Positions 11,622 to 22,775 of a stretch of DNA of 64,000 bases are shown here, in pieces. Position numbers and translations under genes: made by a program. Below the pieces are notes generated by a model. That model was not told where the DNA came from, did no database searches, and saw only the letters and a program-made list of their open reading frames with translations. Source of the stretch: Epichloe hybrida (Eukaryota > Ascomycota > Sordariomycetes > Hypocreales > Clavicipitaceae); the NCBI GenBank assembly GCA_019022495.1, contig JAFEKR010000028.1, positions 620,001 through 684,000 on the forward strand, read 5' to 3'. The number at the start of each line of letters is the position of its first letter. Position 1 is the stretch's first letter.

Positions 11622-12224
11622 TGAGGAGAAATCATCAAATGCCCTACAAGCAGAGGATATATCCGGAAGTGGTAATTGAGCAGTCGCGGGTTCGGAGAAC
11701 AATTGCCTTTTTATTTTCTTGTCCCTTTCCTTTATATCCTTTTCTAGTCGATATCACCCTTTTTCTTTCTCTTTTCTTGTTCTTGAGGTTGGCTTGCAAC
11801 ATCCGAGTCACGTTGATGCAAGCTGATTTACACTGTATGAAGCCCCAGCAATGCTACGGCTCAAACTTGTGTCAGGACGCAACGTCCAGATGACGGCGAA
11901 AAATGTCTACCATGTTAACGCACGTGCTGGAAAAATTGAGCTGTCATGTTGGGCGGGGATGGAGGGTCTGCATTGGTAGTAGTGTCTTTGAAATAAAAGC
12001 GCTCTATATTTACGTTATTGTAGCAGAAATCAGCCCTCCTCCGACCCCGTCAGATCCCAGGGCAAGAGAAACACTGGAGCCGATGTCGGCGCAGTTGTAT
12101 AGCTAGCTATTCAATGTACATATGTTGTTACAAAATTTGGTGTCTTATGAAACCACATGTGAAAAGTCAAGTTTGTGTGAAAAGTTCTGGCAGGATGGCC
12201 TACAGTGCCATTGCGGCTATTCTT
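11622..12224. other. Convergent 3' intergenic region
   Basis: About 600 bp between the CFEM gene and MRPL22, which point at each other. It is T-rich near 11700-11790, as expected of a 3' UTR. No gene seen. Confidence 0.55.
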
Positions 12225-13425
12225 TTACCATGAATAATATGGACGTTGGCCGTAGACACGACGGTTGGGTAGATGTACCCAAGGACCCTTTGCTGTTTTC
12301 TTGGCCACCAGCTCCTCATACTCTCGAATCCTTGTCTTCTCCTCTTTGAGAAGAATCGTAAAGCCTGCGAAGATGCCAGTTAGCGACCCCGCCTAGAGCG
12401 AAGAACATGACCATGGGAGGGACCAACTTGTGCTCGGATGCTGGATAATGCCCATTCTTCCGCGACCCTTGTAATCAATCTCCTTGCCCCTCAATGGGCC
12501 ACGGCCAACCCACGACTGGGCAATATACATGCGAGTCGGATCGTGTACTTGGATCCAGCTGCCATCCTTGGTCTGGATTTTTCTTGGTTTCTCAAAGGTC
12601 TCGCCGTTGACTTTGCCCAATCCCATTCCCCTCTGCGCGATGGCCAAATCTCTTGCCTCCTCCAGATAATACTTGACCTCTGCGGCCATCTTCTTCTTGG
12701 ACCAAGTCATCTGGGTAATTGCATCGTCGACATTCTTTCCTGCAATCTGACGGGACAACATGACCAGTTTCTTCACGCTGGTCGGCATGAAGTGACTCTT
12801 GTGCAACAGCTGCCTCTCCGTCATCTTGAGCCTCTCCTGCTTGGTGATGGCGCCGTTTTTGCGAACCATCTGTATGACTTTCCTGCGCTGCCAGCGTATC
12901 CTGCTCCTCGGATCGGGATCCGTCACCATGGCCATGTTCTCGCGCGTCTTTTGCTCGGGTTGCTGCTGGGACGCAGAGGAGGCTTCTTCGGCGGCAGCGG
13001 ACGGGGGTGGGGGTTTTGCCGCGTCGATTTCGTCCTGGAAGATGTTGTCGGACACGGACCCGTGCATGTTGCGCTCGAGAAAGGCGGCTCGTTTCTTGGG
13101 GTCGTCGAGCTCCGCGGAGGTGGGGTCTTGGGATCGCGCCGCGGACGCAGTGCCCTCTTTGGAGCCAGGTTTGCCCCAGCCCTTGAAGATGTTGACGGAC
13201 CATTTGGAGCGACGTTGCGAGGAGGGCTTGGGGGAGAGCAATGTGGTTGCAAGGGGTGCTATTGAAGGGGAGCCTGTTGGATTGTGGGGGGGATTATTAG
13301 CATGTAGGATATCGAATGGAGAATAGAATCAACCTGTCGATTGATTGAGTCCGGGTTGGTGAGTCGAAAAGCAGTCAAATCGTACCTGAGAGTGCTAGCC
13401 GTCGGCTAGCGAGGCGTAGACTCAT
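12225..13425 (-). CDS. MRPL22: Mitochondrial large-subunit ribosomal protein uL22m
   Basis: Three exons: 13425-13386, 13273-12428 and 12364-12225 (introns 112 and 63 nt; the second has donor GTTGGT and branch site GCTAAC). They join to an exact 341-codon frame plus stop. The start, MSLRLASRRLALSG, is basic and suits a mitochondrial targeting peptide. The core resembles the bacterial L22 fold (VKKLVMLSRQIAGKNVDDAI, then KYYLEEARDLAIAQ). The C-terminus GRGRMGIIQHPS...FTILLKEEKTRIREYEE, ending GQRPYYSW, is typical of fungal/animal L22m. Ignoring the last intron would give a wrong tail that stops near 12393. The protein lines the exit tunnel of the mitoribosome (family knowledge). It diverges from COX9 across 330 bp. 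Confidence 0.92.
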
Positions 13426-13755
13426 GGCTTGTGGTGGTTGTGGTGGTTTGGCGGACAGCCTCTCGCCTCGAATGCAAACGCAACTTTTTGAAGTAGTGGT
13501 TTAGACCTGTTCCTGGGCAGGAGAGAGAGAGAGCTGCATAATAACCGGAGTTGAACCGTTCTGTCTGGTAGTCCAGGGTACGCCGGCGGTCGCTAGTCAC
13601 GTGATTGAACTAGCTTTCCTCGGTCCACCCCAATCTTGGCCCTCGTCGAACGACTTCCTCCAGAGGTCGACTGTTCTTCCGAACTTAGCCGCCGCAGTAA
13701 ACTTTCCGCACCAGCCGTCTTTCTTTTCTCCGGAAGATCACTAATTCGTCAAAAA
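13426..13755. promoter_or_regulatory. Divergent promoter between MRPL22 and COX9
   Basis: 330 bp separate the two start codons, so both promoters and 5' UTRs must lie here. A shared control region for two nuclear-encoded mitochondrial genes is inferred from position. I see no specific factor site I can defend. Confidence 0.5.
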
Positions 13756-14285
13756 ATGCCTGCTGCTCAAATTTCCGGTGTAGGTTTCTCTCAAATCGAA
13801 TTCGCGACTCAATGGCTTGAGGGAGGGGGGGCGCGGTGGTCAGACAGACGCGAAAAAGGGACAGCTTGGAAATTGCGGAGAGCTGACTGGTTGGGAAATC
13901 AATAGATTCTGCGACGTCGCCTGATTCTTGACCTTGGCATTGGTCTGGGTACGTTTATTATTTCTCTCCTCTCTGTGAAATCGAGGACAATACTTCAATT
14001 GTGTTGTTCTTCTTGCGGCGTGGGCATCAGCAGACTGGAGGAGATGAAGCTGAGGGAGGTCGGGCATGCTAACAGAGAAAATGCAGGTTCTGGCTTCGCC
14101 ATGGCCAACCTCTTCTGGTGAGACGAACCGAACTTCACCTCTTGTCGCATCCGAGACGTAGCCCGCGGACCCATCGATTTCGATTTCTAATCCTGATTAG
14201 GTACGGCTTTCACCTACCTCGAACAAACGCTCGTGACGCCTTCTACTCTAAGCTGGAGGCCGAACGCGCCGACAACAAGCAGTAA
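13756..14285 (+). CDS. COX9: Cytochrome c oxidase subunit VIIa (Cox9 type)
   Basis: A four-exon mini-gene missed by simple frame scanning: 13756-13779, 13906-13948, 14087-14117 and 14201-14285. The introns (126, 138 and 83 nt) are all GT-AG. The joined frame is 60 aa plus stop, close to the ~59 aa of yeast Cox9. Seen: MPAAQISG, then a basic turn (LRRRLILD), a Gly-rich membrane helix (LGIGLGSGFAMANLFWYGFH) and a charged tail (RDAFYSKLEAE). The order of basic residues, membrane helix, W-G-F-H and K/E tail matches Cox9. It is a nuclear-encoded inner-membrane subunit of respiratory complex IV (family knowledge). An A-run of about 20 lies 25 bp after the stop. Confidence 0.9.
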
Positions 14286-14891
14286 ACACTTTTCTTCAGC
14301 AGGGGCAAAAAAAAAAAAAAAAAAAAAAATTAAAGGAACAGGAGGGTATGCCGAGAATTTGAGGGAATTGGGGTGATGTTTCCACCTGGCTTCGGATAGC
14401 CTAGAGTATTAGACGGGGAATAGGGACTACAACACGAGTTGTGGATAGGCCGCTGGATGTATTTCTGTACAGTAGACCAGGAAGCCCAGTCGACTTGATG
14501 CTTACAATATTTTCGTTTGTGAGTGTCAAGCTGTGAAGTGCCATCGGATGGATGGATAGTCTGTATCAGTAAGCCACGGAGAAGGCGGACTTGTGTAATT
14601 CCGAGGAGCCCATCTCAAACGCAATGAAGAAATCAACATGATGGCAGGGTAACCGGACATGTGCGATGCATTGAGAAGAGCCGCCGTACTTGATCTCACT
14701 GACGCTCACGATCCAAGACTATGCGTCACGAACTCGGCCAAAATCACCATATCGCCCGTCAACAACACCCAACACGACGAAACCGAAGAAAAGTAGAAAG
14801 CAATAACGAAGAAAAACACGCTCGTATATAATACACAGTAAATACCATCTCGTTCAGCCGGCCTTGGCCCAAAAAAAAAAAAAAGCCCCCC
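14286..14891. other. Convergent 3' intergenic region
   Basis: About 600 bp between COX9 and SOM1, which converge. It has homopolymer A runs at ~14309-14328 and ~14871-14884. No coding or RNA feature recognised. Confidence 0.55.
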
Positions 14892-15379
14892 TCACCTCGC
14901 CGCATCCCCATCCGCCCAGCTCGTAGACCACTGATACGGTCTCACGCCCTTCTTCCCATTCTCCTTCAAAGCTCCCTCCTCCCCCTCGCTCACATCTCCA
15001 CTGCGTCCCTCCCAGGCCGTCGTTTCCACCATGAAGGTCCCTTTTCTATCCTTGCATCTACAATTCAAGCCACGCAATTAGCGAGGTTTGAATTTGGCTC
15101 CACATCGTGCCCTCCCCCTCCCTCCGACCTCCGACACAAGAAGCCAACATACCTCCGGAAAAGCCTCTCCACGGGAAAACACCTGATCGGACCGTTTCGC
15201 GACAGCGGCCACTGGACGTGGCATTTGTACTGGATCATCTGGAGCAGTTCACACGCCGAGAGGTCGACCTTGTGCGTCGTCGTCGACGACGGGTCGTGTT
15301 TGCGTCGGCGACCGTGAGGATCGACTTGGATCCTGAGCGGCAGCTCCGACGCGGGGAAGGAGCGGCACGGGGGAGTCAT
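14892..15379 (-). CDS. SOM1: Som1-type subunit of the mitochondrial inner-membrane peptidase
   Basis: Two exons, 15379-15153 and 15057-14892 (95-nt intron, donor GTATGT), giving 130 aa. The core ELLQMIQYKCHVQW, then IRCFPVERLFRRC and later VETTAW, matches yeast Som1. Yeast Som1 has LVQWECQF, then CSPFKRLFEHC and a later (E)VTDTYT, with equally spaced cysteines. The splice joins exactly at the RRC element, which supports it. Som1 associates with Imp1/Imp2, which cleave sorting peptides of intermembrane-space proteins (family knowledge). The protein is longer than the 74-aa yeast form because of a basic N-terminal and an acidic C-terminal extension. An upstream in-frame GTG is not needed as start. 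Confidence 0.8.
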
Positions 15380-15434
15380 TTTGCAGTTTCCGCTCACGTT
15401 TTTCGAAAGAGACGGGGTCTCGCTCGGGACACGG
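15380..15434. promoter_or_regulatory. Very short divergent promoter, SOM1 / Rad51-like gene
   Basis: Only 55 bp lie between the SOM1 ATG (15379) and the most likely ATG of the Rad51-like gene (15435). The 5' UTRs and core promoters must overlap each other or the opposite gene. This depends on the chosen start of the right-hand gene. Confidence 0.4.
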
Positions 15435-16450
15435 ATGGATGCTACGATGGGGAGTAGGCTGTTGGGGCAGGTCGAGGAGATGAGTTTGGAAGTGGTGAGT
15501 TCTTTTTTTTTTTTTTTTTTGGAGGGGAGGGGGAAGGGAGTTGTCCACCACTACTATTTGTTTGTGTGCCGCGATTTGAAACTTGATTCTTATAAACTCG
15601 TTGCTTGGGTATTTCTTTTCTTTTTTTCTTTATAACCCCCCATTGATGGAGATGGATTTGTTCTTGCAATGACTGTTGGCGGTTTGCAAAAATGACTGTT
15701 TTGTCGGTTTGCGAAAAATGATGTTGGCTTCCCGCGCACACCTTCCTTTTACTTATCACGACCCCCCGATTCCACGAGTAAGGGGGTTTCAAACACCCCA
15801 GGGAAAACCCATGACGCCGAGTCTAAAATTGAACGATACAGGTTCTCGCTGAACTCCGCTCATCGATACAGCCCGCCCCCCCATCTCGCGTCAAGACGAC
15901 GCACGTCGCGGCGCTTGATGCCCTTGCCGCGACTCACCTCCGCGACACACAATCGCCAACCATTTCGCTCTGCGGACGTGGTCTCCCGCTCCTCTACAAG
16001 ATTGTCTCGACGCTCGCGTCGCCGCCGCACTCCAAGGCCCTCTTCGTTCTCGATCTCGAGGGCCGCTTTGACGCCGCCTGTCTGGACTGCGAGGCCGAGG
16101 ACCTGGCGCACGTCTACGTCCAGCACCCTGCGCGGAGCAGCCCCGAGCGCCTGAGGAGTCTGGTGGACGAGGCGGAGAGGTTCATGCTGTACGACGATGA
16201 CGCGAGGGGGAGCAGGCATCGCGAGTGGTGGGGGACCATGGTGGTGGGTGGTCTGGCGGCGGGCGACGTGACGGCTGGGTGGAAGGGGTGGCTGCGGGTT
16301 GAGAGGAGCGCGGTGCCGAGCTTTGCCCTGGGAGTCAGTGTCGAGGAGGTTTGGGGACAGAGGGAGCAGAGGCAGAGGGCGGCTGATGAGAAGGGGTGGA
16401 CGGCGAGTTCGGAATGGGGAGCGTTCGAGTTTGCGGATGGGAGGGCGTGA
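15435..16450 (+). CDS. RecA/Rad51-paralogue-like protein, degenerate Walker A
   Basis: Proposed exons 15435-15494 and 15842-16450 (347-nt intron, donor GTGAGT, acceptor ACAG), 222 aa. The second exon is certain as a frame; the first is less so. The segment ALFVLDLEGRFDAACL aligns by eye with the strand after the P-loop in Rad51-family proteins (YIDTEGTFRPERL). The upstream SLCGRGLPLLYKI sits where Walker A would be but lacks GK(T/S). A later REWWGTMVVGG resembles a Walker B-side strand. It may be a fungal XRCC2/Rlp1-like repair factor without ATP binding; the identification is tentative. The first exon MSLEV-VLAELR reads through the splice in phase. The intron holds a T-run. Confidence 0.6.
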
Positions 16451-16955
16451 TGGCTTGTCCCGCTGGTGCGAGCATGAGGGTGTGTGCATGTTTGGATCGT
16501 CAAACATGTGGCGAATAGATACACATCCAGATGCCAACTTGTCAGGGCGACCAGATCCGAGAGGGTAATCCGGGAATTGATCCCCAAAACATAGCCGCAT
16601 CACATCACATAGGAGACGAAGATGAACTTGACTCTTTTTTTTTTTTTTTTTTTTTTGTGGTTTCTATCTAGATGTGATGCTCATCAGGGTATAGAAAGAA
16701 ATTGCATCATATATGTGAGTTGCGAAAAAAAAACTGAGAGCCAATCTATCGGGTGGTCTGTTGTAATTTGCCGCAGTCTATGCAGAGAACTTGAACAAGG
16801 AAAAGTTTCAGTACGTCGTGAAAAAGGTGTTCGTTAAGCCTAAGAGGACCCGGGGGGGGGGGACATAGAAAAAAAAAAAAAAGCTCGCCATATGCAAAGT
16901 GAAGATCCATTGAACTCCTAACCCATCCAACCATGGAAAGAACAACGTTTGACAA
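16451..16955. other. Convergent 3' intergenic region
   Basis: About 500 bp between convergent genes, with an 18-nt T run near 16637 and G/A homopolymers at 16852-16882. Nothing else recognised. Confidence 0.55.
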
Positions 16956-18418
16956 TTACGCAGTGATGCCTTCGGCCTCAGTGTCAACGACGGCAGCTTC
17001 CGCAGCAACCCGTTCGAGGCTGTGCTTGAGGGAGGTGGACAGCTTCTTGCGCATCTCTCGCTCAATGCCGTGGTTGACTGCATCCAAAACATTGTCGACG
17101 GTGACACGTGGCTTGTAGGCAGGCTCAGTACCCTCCTGGTACACACCAGTCTTGACAAGAATGCTGTACCAGTCGTTCTCGGCCTTTTGGTTCACAGCGT
17201 TGGTTCCACGAATGTCGCTTTCGGGGGTATCACCAACAAAGTAGACGGTTTTGGGAGCCTCGCAAATGCCGTGCTCGGAATGGCGCCACTGCTTCATGAG
17301 ACGAGAGGCAAACTCGAAAGTGGGAACCTGAGGTTTGCCAAATGCGTGCGTGTTGAGCTTTCCTTGGCCCTTGGTGAGATCGTTGAAGGTAACTTCAAAC
17401 ATGCGACGTAGTGCTCCCATGCCCAGACGCACGTGCTCGTGCGCGGCAGACCAGACAACGTCGTTATGGGAGAAGTAGAAGGGGGGACCTTCGTCAAAGG
17501 TCTCGCTGCGTGATGCCAGACGGCCGCCCTTGGACATGGCAATATCCAGCATGATCTGGATGTCACCAGCCCAGTCACGCGAATCGGCAAACACAAAGAC
17601 GGCATCAATGGTGACATCGTCAAAGTCGCGAACCCGAGAATTGGAGTGCTCCTCGGGAGTAAGCTTGCGGAATGGCGTGGTAGCAGCATCGTGCTTGATA
17701 ATGTCACCGGGAGTGACAACATCCTTGAAGCCGTAGCCCTCGGCGACCTCACGACATTTTTCACCTTCACCTCCAACAACGAGGACGGTGCCATATGTCT
17801 CTGCCATCTCCCGCATGGGAGTGTGGCCGCAGATGAACTGACCAGGCTTGATATCCTGCAGAAGTTGTCGGGAGAGATCGCGGCAGCGTTCCTCTTCAGT
17901 CTTGCCGCCGCCGTTGGTGAGAAAGATGTGAGGTCTGCGTCAACAAGTTAGCTCATCACTGGCTCATTTGTTGCAATCAACGCCCAGCTGGCTCATTTGT
18001 TGCAATCAACGCCCAGCTGGCTCATTTGTTGCAGTCAACGCCCAGTTGGCTCATTTGTGAACCGAGGTCTGGAGATGGGCCATCCATTCCGGGAGGGACT
18101 GCGGGTCCATACTTACACATGAATGCCATATTCATTCTCACCATTCAGCACTTTCATGGCCTGAATAGCTTCAGGGATGGCTTTGCCGCCTCGAACAAGA
18201 ACGCCGTCGATGTCAAAGGCGAACACAAAGGAGTCGGCAATGGACGAAGGAGAAAGCGATGATGATGGCGTCTCGATGCTGGCGATGCTGGCACGGGAGC
18301 TGTCGGAAGCAAGCTCAGGTGAGCCGGGTGTGGTTGATGGCGCGGAGACCTCGTCGAGATCCTTCTTGGCCTGTCCCACAGTATCGTAGAACTTGGCTTC
18401 CCGTTGACTGATGGCCAT
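16956..18418 (-). CDS. HAD-superfamily hydrolase, CECR5/HDHD5 type
   Basis: Two exons, 18418-18117 and 17934-16956 (182-nt intron, donor GTAAGT), exactly 427 codons including stop. HAD motif I is FAFDIDGVLVRGG (two catalytic Asp), motif II lies in IFLTNGGG just after the splice, and motif IV is YFVGDTPESDIRGTNA. The splice restores GIHVPHIFLTN, which confirms it. The length (426 aa) and cap arrangement fit the CECR5 subgroup of phosphatase-like proteins, often mitochondrial; the substrate is unknown. The N-terminal ~75 residues are Ser/Pro-rich. An upstream in-frame ATG at 18493 would add 25 residues, but ATG 18418 is preferred. The intron contains a 29-bp tandem repeat. Confidence 0.88.
17960..18058. 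repeat. 29-bp minisatellite in the intron of the HAD gene
   Basis: Three full 29-bp units at 17960-17988, 17989-18017 and 18018-18046, plus a partial fourth. The unit starts TGGCTCATTTGTTGCA. Units 1 and 2 appear identical; unit 3 has two transitions. The array fills over half of the 182-nt intron. Confidence 0.9.
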
Positions 18419-21400
18419 GATTGATGATGTTGTCTTGTCTGTGAATTGGTGTATAATGCTGTGGGGAAGAAGTCTGAAGATTGAAATGGTCAAGGGTATA
18501 TCCTACCGTCAAGAACGGTGGGCTGCCAAGCCCTTTTATATTTTTTTGCGACTTGTTCTGCTGTTGGGACTCCCACCACTCCCACCGGCAAGAGGTTGTT
18601 CAGTTGTTCGCCCAGGCCGAGTCATTCTCCAGAAGTGGAACTCGCCCAAGGGTCATCGTGGGGCTGGTCGGTGGCATGTAAATCCACATCGCGGTTCCAC
18701 TTTGGTGCCTTTGGTGCCTTTGGTGCTCAACCATGACATCCTCTGGTGACGGCGTGCTGCATTATTAGTTGCGGGGTCCACAGGGTTGTTGTCAACTTGT
18801 CATGGCTCTCTTTCCATGCCGCTCGTCATGTATCTCGTCGTCAGCGCGTGCATTAGTAGCGAAAGAGTCACTGGACGCATCTTGACTACGTTTCAAACCA
18901 TGTCAGTGTCAGGACCCTTGGGCCTTGGGGATACGGGCATCAAAGTATTCATCCGCTGATTGAATGCTGACGCGTTGTCGTGAAGCTCAGATATGCCACC
19001 ATATGTACGCAGCCAGCCATGATAACACAAACTCTCAGCGGCTCGGGCGGTGAAAGATTGTCGGCTTTGCGTTGTATACATATGTACATGACGAGAAGAG
19101 CCAAAGAGCGACAAAGAGCGACGCCGATACATTATACATTTGTACATGTATGCGTTGATGGCGGTTCCACGGCTGAGCCAAAAGCGAGGACGAGGACAAC
19201 CGTGGTTGGCTGGAGATGACGGGGTTGCAAGGCGACGCGATAACTGTGTCATACCTCGTTTGACTACATACGGATCCGTAATCCGTACGGGACTGAGTAC
19301 ATAATACAGTGGGTTGTATGTACTACGCCCTCCGTGCCTCCTGCCCCCCTCGCAGAATTTAGCGAATTTAGCTGGTAGGAGGCAGCGACGGCCTCCTGCG
19401 ACGGTCGGACCGGCCCACAGTGACGTCAAAGCTGCGCCCCCGTTTTTTTTTTTTTCGGTCCGATGGCCTATCTAAGCACCGTTTCGGCCCCGCCTAGGCG
19501 GGTCCGTCCCTTCTCATTCGATGACACCGCAAGCACTCGGGCAACGGCGGCTATGTACAGGGTTAGCGACGGTACTAGGACGTATGTACTGCGGCGGGGC
19601 TTGACGGTGAGGAACCAAAGAGGACAAGTGTGCGTGTGCGTGTGCGTTTGCATGTTTCTCGCAGCAGGGAACGAATCTTTTTGCCTTGACATTCTGCCCT
19701 TTGCCATGTCTGGCAAGCCGTGGCACCGGGGCAAGTGATATCAATTCATTTTCATTTTTCGGCCAACGACGGAAAGCCCTTGAGTACGGAGTAGCGTTGA
19801 GGTTGTTGAGGCCGGCCGGCCCTGTGTACGGACTATACATACATTGCATACGGTGCGGGTACGATACGGTGAGCGAAGAACGACGACGACGGCTCCACTG
19901 CACCGTCACGATCTTGACAAAGTTCAAACTCGGGCAGGGGCTGTGCGACCCCTTCTCACTGGAGCAGACTCTGCTTCCACCGAATCGAGGGATCGACATG
20001 ATAGCAACATCAAAGCTTGGACTTGTGCCCGCCCAAAGGCCCTCCCCCTTCATATCTGGCAGTTGTACATACATACGAAAAGGAGCAAGCAGGTAGATGT
20101 CCCGCTCCCTTTTAGGTACAGCAAGGTACCTCAATTTAGTTGAGAAACTAGGCCTAGTGAGGTACTTTCCTGTACACATGGATCTCTCTGCGACTTCTAT
20201 CATGGTGCAATCTTCATACACTAAGAAGTACCCGTAATCTACCTCCAGCTTGCTCCCTTACGACTGTCAAAGGGACCCGTCATGCATTTGAATTGTATGT
20301 TGTCTCACGTTGATCATCATGCGTGGCACTCATTCGCTACGCTGCTCTCCTCCCGTCAATCTGCATATCAGTACCATTCATGGATGCATTCATGGATGAG
20401 AAACAGGGGGTGTTGTTCACAAAAGATTTCTCTGACATGCCGGATCCATTTCGATGGCATTGATGCTTGCTTGGCAGGGTCGAGAATCGTTGCCATTTTC
20501 AACACAATTTGCGGCACTTCATGACCCCTCGCCGCCTTTCAGCTTGCCAAGCAAGATACGGGCCCGGCCTTTTGACCAAGAGTTGAGTGCGCCCGTCACA
20601 GAGCTGCTGCTCATTTCATCGCACGCCGGCTTTGGTAGAGCGTGTAAAGTGTCTGTCCGCTCACCTCCGCCGACCAGAGCAGAGATAAAACGAGACAACA
20701 GTCATGCTTCCTCCCGGGGAAAAGGTTGATGGAGAGCCATCTGCCGGGCCGCTGCGGCAACCAGAACGCTCAATTGCACTGCCGCAGCAACGAGGATTGT
20801 TGGCGGCCGTGGCAGCATCTCTCTCTCTCACGTCACCGGCCTGGTATGATTGAGTCTAGTAGAAATCTCCGAACGGCCGGCGACTTGCGACTTCGACTAA
20901 AGTGATGACGCTGCAATCGCCGTTTCCTCCGTTGCCCGCCGGAAATCCAAAATGCATCTTGTCCTTGTCCAATCCCGAGTTTGGTTGACAACCACGTTGG
21001 CACCCTGGCGCAGGAATTCGAGACAGACTGCACGCCCGATTACCAATTTTAGTGGTTCCGCCTGTGATGACGGCCGTTCTACCAGCTCTAGCATCCCTTA
21101 CCAAAGGCATGGTGATGTCAGATAAGGTAGACACTATTTAAAATAGCTAGGCGGGGACACGGGGGGGGGGGGTTGGACGCTGATGGTGACAAACGACGCC
21201 CCCGTCGCCAAATTCGTGTGTGCGCGCGTGGTTTGGCTTCGGACCCTTTTATTAGCGCAGAAAAAAGGTCAAACCGTAGTCAACGGCTCGATGATCCCCC
21301 TCGTTCGAGTGCCAAATCCAAGATGGCAGCGCACGCAGGTTACGTCGACGTACCGAAATCCGGGTCGCAGATGGAATGATAGATTGCCGACAGCATCACC

Positions 21401-22775
21401 CGCTAGCGCCCGAGTGAAAAGAAGAAGAGAAAAAGATGATGACCAAGAGATGCAACGCAGCGGAAATGGCCAACCTGTCAAACATGCTGATGAGCCAAGT
21501 ATCGAGAGGAAAATATGAAATAAGTAAGCATCACACTCAAAACCCAGAACCCCCCCTCACATGAGCTTTCCAAAAAAAAAAGGAAAAAAAAAAAGACCCC
21601 CCTTCGGTGCATTCACGAGCCCTCGGAGAATGTACATAATACCTCTCGATTCCTGGCCCTCGAGAATTAAATGCATGTCATTTTTCCTCCCCAAGTATCT
21701 GCAATTTCGTGAACGCCCCCGGTTGAATGCACGTCAGTTCGCGTCCCAGCCCCAACCACGTGGCTTCAAACGGTCACCGTCGTAGAGTAAATCAGTCCAG
21801 GCATGCCGAGAAGTGGAAAACGGTCACCGTTTGGAGAGTCTGACTAATTTGTGCCTTCATCATCTCTTACTAATTACTTATACCCAGGGGAGGGGGGGGG
21901 GGTCGGACCCCACCGTGCTCACTGCTCACTGCTTACATGGGCGAAATCTAGCCGTGCTTTTCGAGCGAGCACCACATGGCGATAATCATTCATTATGGAC
22001 TGGATTGGCTGCTTGCGATCAGGTACCGGCTTGACAACGAGGTTGGTCTCACAAGGCAGGATCCCAGACCACGCGCCGCCCATGAGTAGACACTGAAGAA
22101 GGAAGTGCAGGAGATGAGACACCGTATGCCGGACACGGCAAATCCCAGCATGAACGGAAGGGCGAGGGCTGATGATTGAGCAGGATTGTGAAGAGGATGG
22201 GCATGAGCTTGGGTGGGGTGAAAGGTGGGTGGGAAGACAATTTTGTTGGCACGATCGACGGTGAACGAACGAGTAGAGATGTTATAGTCTGGACTCCATG
22301 TATACAAATGGTATTATTTCTCGAGGTTCTTCCCCCCTTAAGGTATCCCCTGATGATCCCTCGTCAAGTTGATTCTCGATAAGTACTTTCCAACAAGCCA
22401 AGCCGATTGTACATGGGCGAATTTTGATTATATTTCCCGGTTTCAATCCTTCAAAACATTATGACGCAAAAAAATGTCGAGAACGAGCGGCATCGAGAAA
22501 AAAAATCATCATCATCAAGACTCGACCACTTCTTCGTCTCCTTCATATTTTTTCCTTTCTTCCTTTTGGTGGATTTTTTTTGGGGCCGCACAGAAAAATG
22601 GTTAAGAAAGAGGGGGGGAATCATTCGACAACAGGTACAAAAGACAACTCAACAAGCCAATTACCATCACTGTAAACTGCATAGTAGTAACACAGTAGTC
22701 CTCTCGATCCTCATTAGATTGACAGGAAACCTTCACCTCGACCCAAAAGCCCGACAAATGAAAGAAGAGAAAAAA
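18419..22775. other. Long gene-poor intergenic region with a broken SDR fragment
   Basis: 4.3 kb without a supportable intact gene. Frames of up to 235 codons (19514-20221, -) overlap frames on the other strand and show no family motif. TCCGTA-type motifs occur near 19267-19290 and 19788-19830. A degenerate dehydrogenase piece lies at 20833-21110, annotated separately. A CA/TG-rich tract lies at 19627-19645, and G-runs are frequent. Confidence 0.5.
20833..21110 (-). pseudogene. Fragment of a short-chain dehydrogenase/reductase
   Basis: On the minus strand from the ATG at 21110, one frame reads MPLVRDARAGRTAVITGGTT with KIG next, the start of a Rossmann fold. The dinucleotide motif TGGTTKIG stands for TGGTSGIG. 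The frame then shifts and the second frame continues IGRAVCLEFLRQGANVVVNQ, the usual next SDR segment. It stops near 20900. Only the first ~60 residues are represented. The catalytic YxxxK part is absent from the surroundings. This is a truncated, frameshifted relic. Confidence 0.6.

Noticed and set aside
17960..18058. Regular repeats that might suggest a CRISPR array
   Set aside because: Units are directly adjacent without spacers and sit inside a fungal intron.
19514..20221. 235-codon open frame on the - strand
   Set aside because: Overlaps long frames on the other strand, has no motif or plausible domain, and includes microsatellite-encoded HAHAHAH.
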